DNA of 8,944 nt from Burkholderiaceae bacterium (lineage in GTDB: Bacteria > Pseudomonadota > Gammaproteobacteria > Burkholderiales > Burkholderiaceae_E). Positions 7,241 to 8,944 of this stretch are shown here, one piece after another. The position numbers and the translations under genes are program-made. A model generated the notes under the pieces. The model was not told where the DNA came from, searched no databases, and saw only the letters and a program-made list of their open reading frames with translations. The first letter of the stretch is position 1. The number at the start of each line of letters is the position of its first letter. The stretch spans positions 1-8,944 of the forward strand of contig JAHYJF010000143.1 in assembly GCA_019428955.1 (NCBI GenBank), given 5' to 3'.

Positions 7241-7280
7241 AAAAGGCGACCCGCGCGGGCTACGCGAGCATCGGCCGCCT
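7241..7280 (-). terminator. Probable hairpin terminator of the isc operon, after iscX
   Basis: Read on the minus strand, AGGCGGCC (7280-7273) pairs with GGTCGCCT (7251-7244), eight pairs including one G-U. A GC-rich loop of 21 bases can itself fold through CGCG/CGCG. The stem is followed by TTT (7243-7241), giving a run of four T with the last stem base. It lies 7 bases beyond the iscX stop. On the plus strand the same arms carry an A-C mismatch and no T-run, so it should not serve lysS. The T-run is short and the loop long, so strength is uncertain. Confidence 0.42.
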
Positions 7281-7287
7281 CAGGAGC

Positions 7288-7482
7288 TCAGTCGAGCTCG
7301 TCGATCCAGGCCTGCTGGATCGCCTCGAGAATGCGCTCTCCCGAGCGCCTGGGATCGCCCGAGAAACCGGGCAGCGCCAGCACCATGTTGTACAACTCGG
7401 TGAACGCCAGGGAGCGCGGATCGGTGTCGGGATGAGCCTCGGACAGCGCGATGGCGACTTCAAGGCTATCGGTCCAATTCAT
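7288..7482 (-). CDS. iscX: IscX (YfhJ), small iron-binding accessory protein of ISC assembly
   Basis: IscX is a small acidic protein that binds iron and the cysteine desulfurase IscS and modulates cluster assembly. The 64 residues match the usual 64-66. The N-terminus MNWTDSLEVAIAL, HPDTDP at 17-22 and the C-terminal ILEAIQQAWIDE are family hallmarks. It is acidic (12 Asp/Glu against 4 Arg, no Lys). The loop that in E. coli reads DFDDDPQASNEK is here GFSGDPRRSGER (39-50), so acidic residues are lost and arginines gained. The start is the ATG at 7482, with an optimal Shine-Dalgarno. It follows fdx after 41 bases as the last gene of the isc operon, its usual place. Confidence 0.93.
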   Translation of the reverse strand: MNWTDSLEVAIALSEAHPDTDPRSLAFTELYNMVLALPGFSGDPRRSGERILEAIQQAWIDELD

Positions 7483-7489
7483 CTTCTTC

Positions 7490-7495
7490 CCTCCT
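7490..7495 (-). promoter_or_regulatory. Strong Shine-Dalgarno (AGGAGG) of iscX
   Basis: A full AGGAGG on the minus strand lies 7 bases before the iscX ATG, within a purine-rich stretch. It fixes the iscX start. It is the strongest ribosome-binding site in the window; the other starts have weak sites or rely on coupling to the gene before. Confidence 0.85.
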
Positions 7496-7523
7496 CTGCT
7501 GCCAGGGGCCGGCTCGCGCCGCC

Positions 7524-7856
7524 CTACTCGCGTTCGAGGTTGATGGTGTACTTCGGCAACTCGATCACCAGATCGTCATTGCCCACCTCGACCTGGCATG
7601 AAAGCCGCGACTGCATCGTCAGGCCCCACGCCCGATCAAGCAGGTCGTCTTCCTTCTCCTGCGACTGCGGGAGCGTATCGAAGCCCTCGCGGACGATAAC
7701 GTGGCAGGTCGTGCAGGCGCACGACATCTCGCAGGCGTGTTCGATGGCAATGTCATGGTCGAGCAGCTCGCGGCACAGGCTGGCGCCCCTGGCGACCTCG
7801 AATTCGGCCCCCTGCGGGCACAGGCTCTCGTGGGGCAGGACGCGAATTCGCGGCAT
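7524..7856 (-). CDS. fdx: ISC-type [2Fe-2S] ferredoxin
   Basis: Electron carrier of the ISC machinery, supplying electrons for sulfur reduction during cluster assembly on IscU. The 110 residues match the adrenodoxin-like Fdx (111 in E. coli). Cluster ligands are C42, C48, C51 and C87, in HACEMSCACTTC and RLSCQ, at the same residue numbers as in E. coli. The extra conserved cysteine next to the cluster is present as C46. The C-terminal ELPKYTINLERE matches the conserved IscS-binding tail. The start at 7856 lies 2 bases after the hscA stop, so the two genes are probably translationally coupled. Confidence 0.97.
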   Translation of the reverse strand: MPRIRVLPHESLCPQGAEFEVARGASLCRELLDHDIAIEHACEMSCACTTCHVIVREGFDTLPQSQEKEDDLLDRAWGLTMQSRLSCQVEVGNDDLVIELPKYTINLERE

Positions 7857-7858
7857 GC

Positions 7859-8944
7859 TCAGGTTCCGATCTCGCTGATGCCATGCCCGGCCAGAGCCCT
7901 GGCCACGGCACGGTCCATCCGCCGGGCGGCGAAACCTTCGGTGCCGATCGACAAGGCGCTGATGGCCTGGCGAATCGTCTGCGCATCATCGCCGCCGCGC
8001 GCCTGCGCGAGCTTGGAGAGCAACTGGTCGATGCGCGCGCGCTCATCGTTGCCCAGGATGGCGCCATCTTCGATCAGGGCCGCGCGGGTGGCCTCGATGA
8101 GGCGCTGGGCCTCGACTTGCTGCTCGCGCAAGGCGCGCGCCTGGGCGTCGCTGCCTGCCGCATCGTGGGCGCTTTGCAGCATCGCGCCAATTTCCTCATC
8201 GCTCAGGCCATACGAGGGCTTGACCGCGACGCTGGCGGCGACCCCGCTCGAGAGTTCGGTGGCGGTGACCGACAGCAGCCCATCGGCATCGACCTGGAAG
8301 GTCACGCGAATCCGGGCGGCGCCCGCGCCCATTCTGGGAATGCCGCGCAGTTCGAAGCGCGCCAGCGAGCGACAATCCTCGACCAGATCGCGCTCGCCCT
8401 GGACGACGTGCAGCGCGAGCGCCGTCTGGCCATCCTTGAAGGTGGTGAATTCCTGGGCGCGCGACACCGGGATCGAAGCGTTGCGATAGACGATCCGTTC
8501 GACCAGCCCACCCATGGTCTCGATGCCCAGCGACAGCGGTATCACGTCGAGCAGCAGCCAATCATCACCGGCCGAACGATTGCCGGCCAGCAGGTTCGCC
8601 TGGGTGGCAGCTCCCAGCGCCACCACTTGATCGGGATCGATCCCGGTGAGCGGCTCCTGGCCGAAGAACTCGGCGACGGCCCGGCGCACCTGCGGCATCC
8701 GCGTCGAACCGCCAACCAGCACCACGCCGTTGACCTCTTCGATGCGCAGCCGGGCATCGCGCAACGCCTGCCTGGTGGCCTTGATGGTCCGCTCCAGCAA
8801 GTCGGCGGTGATCTCCTCGAAGCGCTCGGCAGTCAGCGGCAGCCGCACGCGAGTCGCTCCCGAGAGCTGCACCGAGAAGGTCGTCATCGGTTCGCGCGAC
8901 AGCACTTCCTTGGCACGCCTGGCCTCGATTAGCAGAGCCCGCCA
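7859..8944 (-). CDS. hscA: HscA, Hsp70-type chaperone of Fe-S cluster transfer (partial, 5' end off window)
   Basis: HscA with its co-chaperone HscB binds the LPPVK motif of IscU and uses ATP to drive cluster release to target proteins. The 361 visible residues are the C-terminal part of a protein usually about 616-620 long. The frame is open to the right edge and begins within the nucleotide-binding domain (WRALLIEARRAKEVL). The end of the ATPase domain shows VVLVGGSTRMPQVR, and the interdomain linker LLLDVIPLSLG falls near 8528-8560. The substrate-binding domain contains QEFTTFKDGQTALALHVVQG and RSLARFELRGIP, which separate HscA from DnaK, and VKPSYGLSDEEI opens the helical lid. No DnaK-like acidic tail is present, as expected for HscA. 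It is followed by fdx and iscX; hscB and iscRSUA would be expected beyond the right edge. Confidence 0.97.
   Translation of the reverse strand, partial: WRALLIEARRAKEVLSREPMTTFSVQLSGATRVRLPLTAERFEEITADLLERTIKATRQALRDARLRIEEVNGVVLVGGSTRMPQVRRAVAEFFGQEPLTGIDPDQVVALGAATQANLLAGNRSAGDDWLLLDVIPLSLGIETMGGLVERIVYRNASIPVSRAQEFTTFKDGQTALALHVVQGERDLVEDCRSLARFELRGIPRMGAGAARIRVTFQVDADGLLSVTATELSSGVAASVAVKPSYGLSDEEIGAMLQSAHDAAGSDAQARALREQQVEAQRLIEATRAALIEDGAILGNDERARIDQLLSKLAQARGGDDAQTIRQAISALSIGTEGFAARRMDRAVARALAGHGISEIGT

Noticed and set aside
7250..7259. Perfect palindrome CCCGCGCGGG
   Set aside because: Ten bases with no loop, in GC-rich DNA. It is probably chance and partly inside the candidate isc terminator.
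7883..8932. Plus-strand open frame (349 codons) antisense to hscA
   Set aside because: A shadow frame of hscA. The minus-strand protein matches HscA throughout, and the plus-strand translation shows no family features.

Overview
This is a GC-rich stretch of ordinary bacterial core chromosome, almost entirely coding, with nine recognisable genes in four blocks. A LolC/E permease with LolD, a class II lysyl-tRNA synthetase, an ISC-type hscA-fdx-iscX tail and an RpfE-like gene beside recJ, prfB and lysS together point to a Gammaproteobacterium. The RpfE-like/recJ/prfB/lysS order recalls the Xanthomonadales and relatives. The assignment is by gene content and remembered family sequences, not a computed phylogeny.

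Layout from left to right. Positions 1-1662 (minus strand): the lipoprotein-export pair lolC-lolD, read right to left, with lolD cut by the left edge. Positions 1696-4471 (plus): an RpfE-like protein of unknown biochemistry, translationally coupled to recJ (single-strand DNA 5'-3' exonuclease). The two blocks diverge from a gap of only 33 bases. Positions 4544-7224 (plus): prfB (release factor 2), which needs a programmed +1 frameshift, and lysS (lysyl-tRNA synthetase). A consensus -10 box lies just upstream of prfB, so the translation genes probably have their own promoter. Positions 7288-8944 (minus): the end of an iron-sulfur cluster assembly operon, hscA-fdx-iscX, with hscA cut by the right edge. 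This block converges on lysS, and a probable hairpin terminator for the isc operon sits in the 63-base gap.

The functions are housekeeping: outer-membrane lipoprotein release, DNA repair, translation termination and tRNA charging, and Fe-S cluster maturation. Genes are tightly packed, with two 8-base start/stop overlaps (lolC/lolD and RpfE-like/recJ). No stretch over 300 bases lacks a gene. I saw no tRNA or rRNA gene, insertion sequence, CRISPR array or sign of recent transfer.

I found no convincing new multi-gene system. The points most worth a second look are the RpfE-like protein with an altered conserved motif, an IscX whose usual acidic iron-site loop has become partly basic, a small hairpin at the predicted 5' end of the prfB message, and a possibly leaderless RpfE-like transcript. 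The prfB frameshift site is a textbook case, but it will break naive gene calls.
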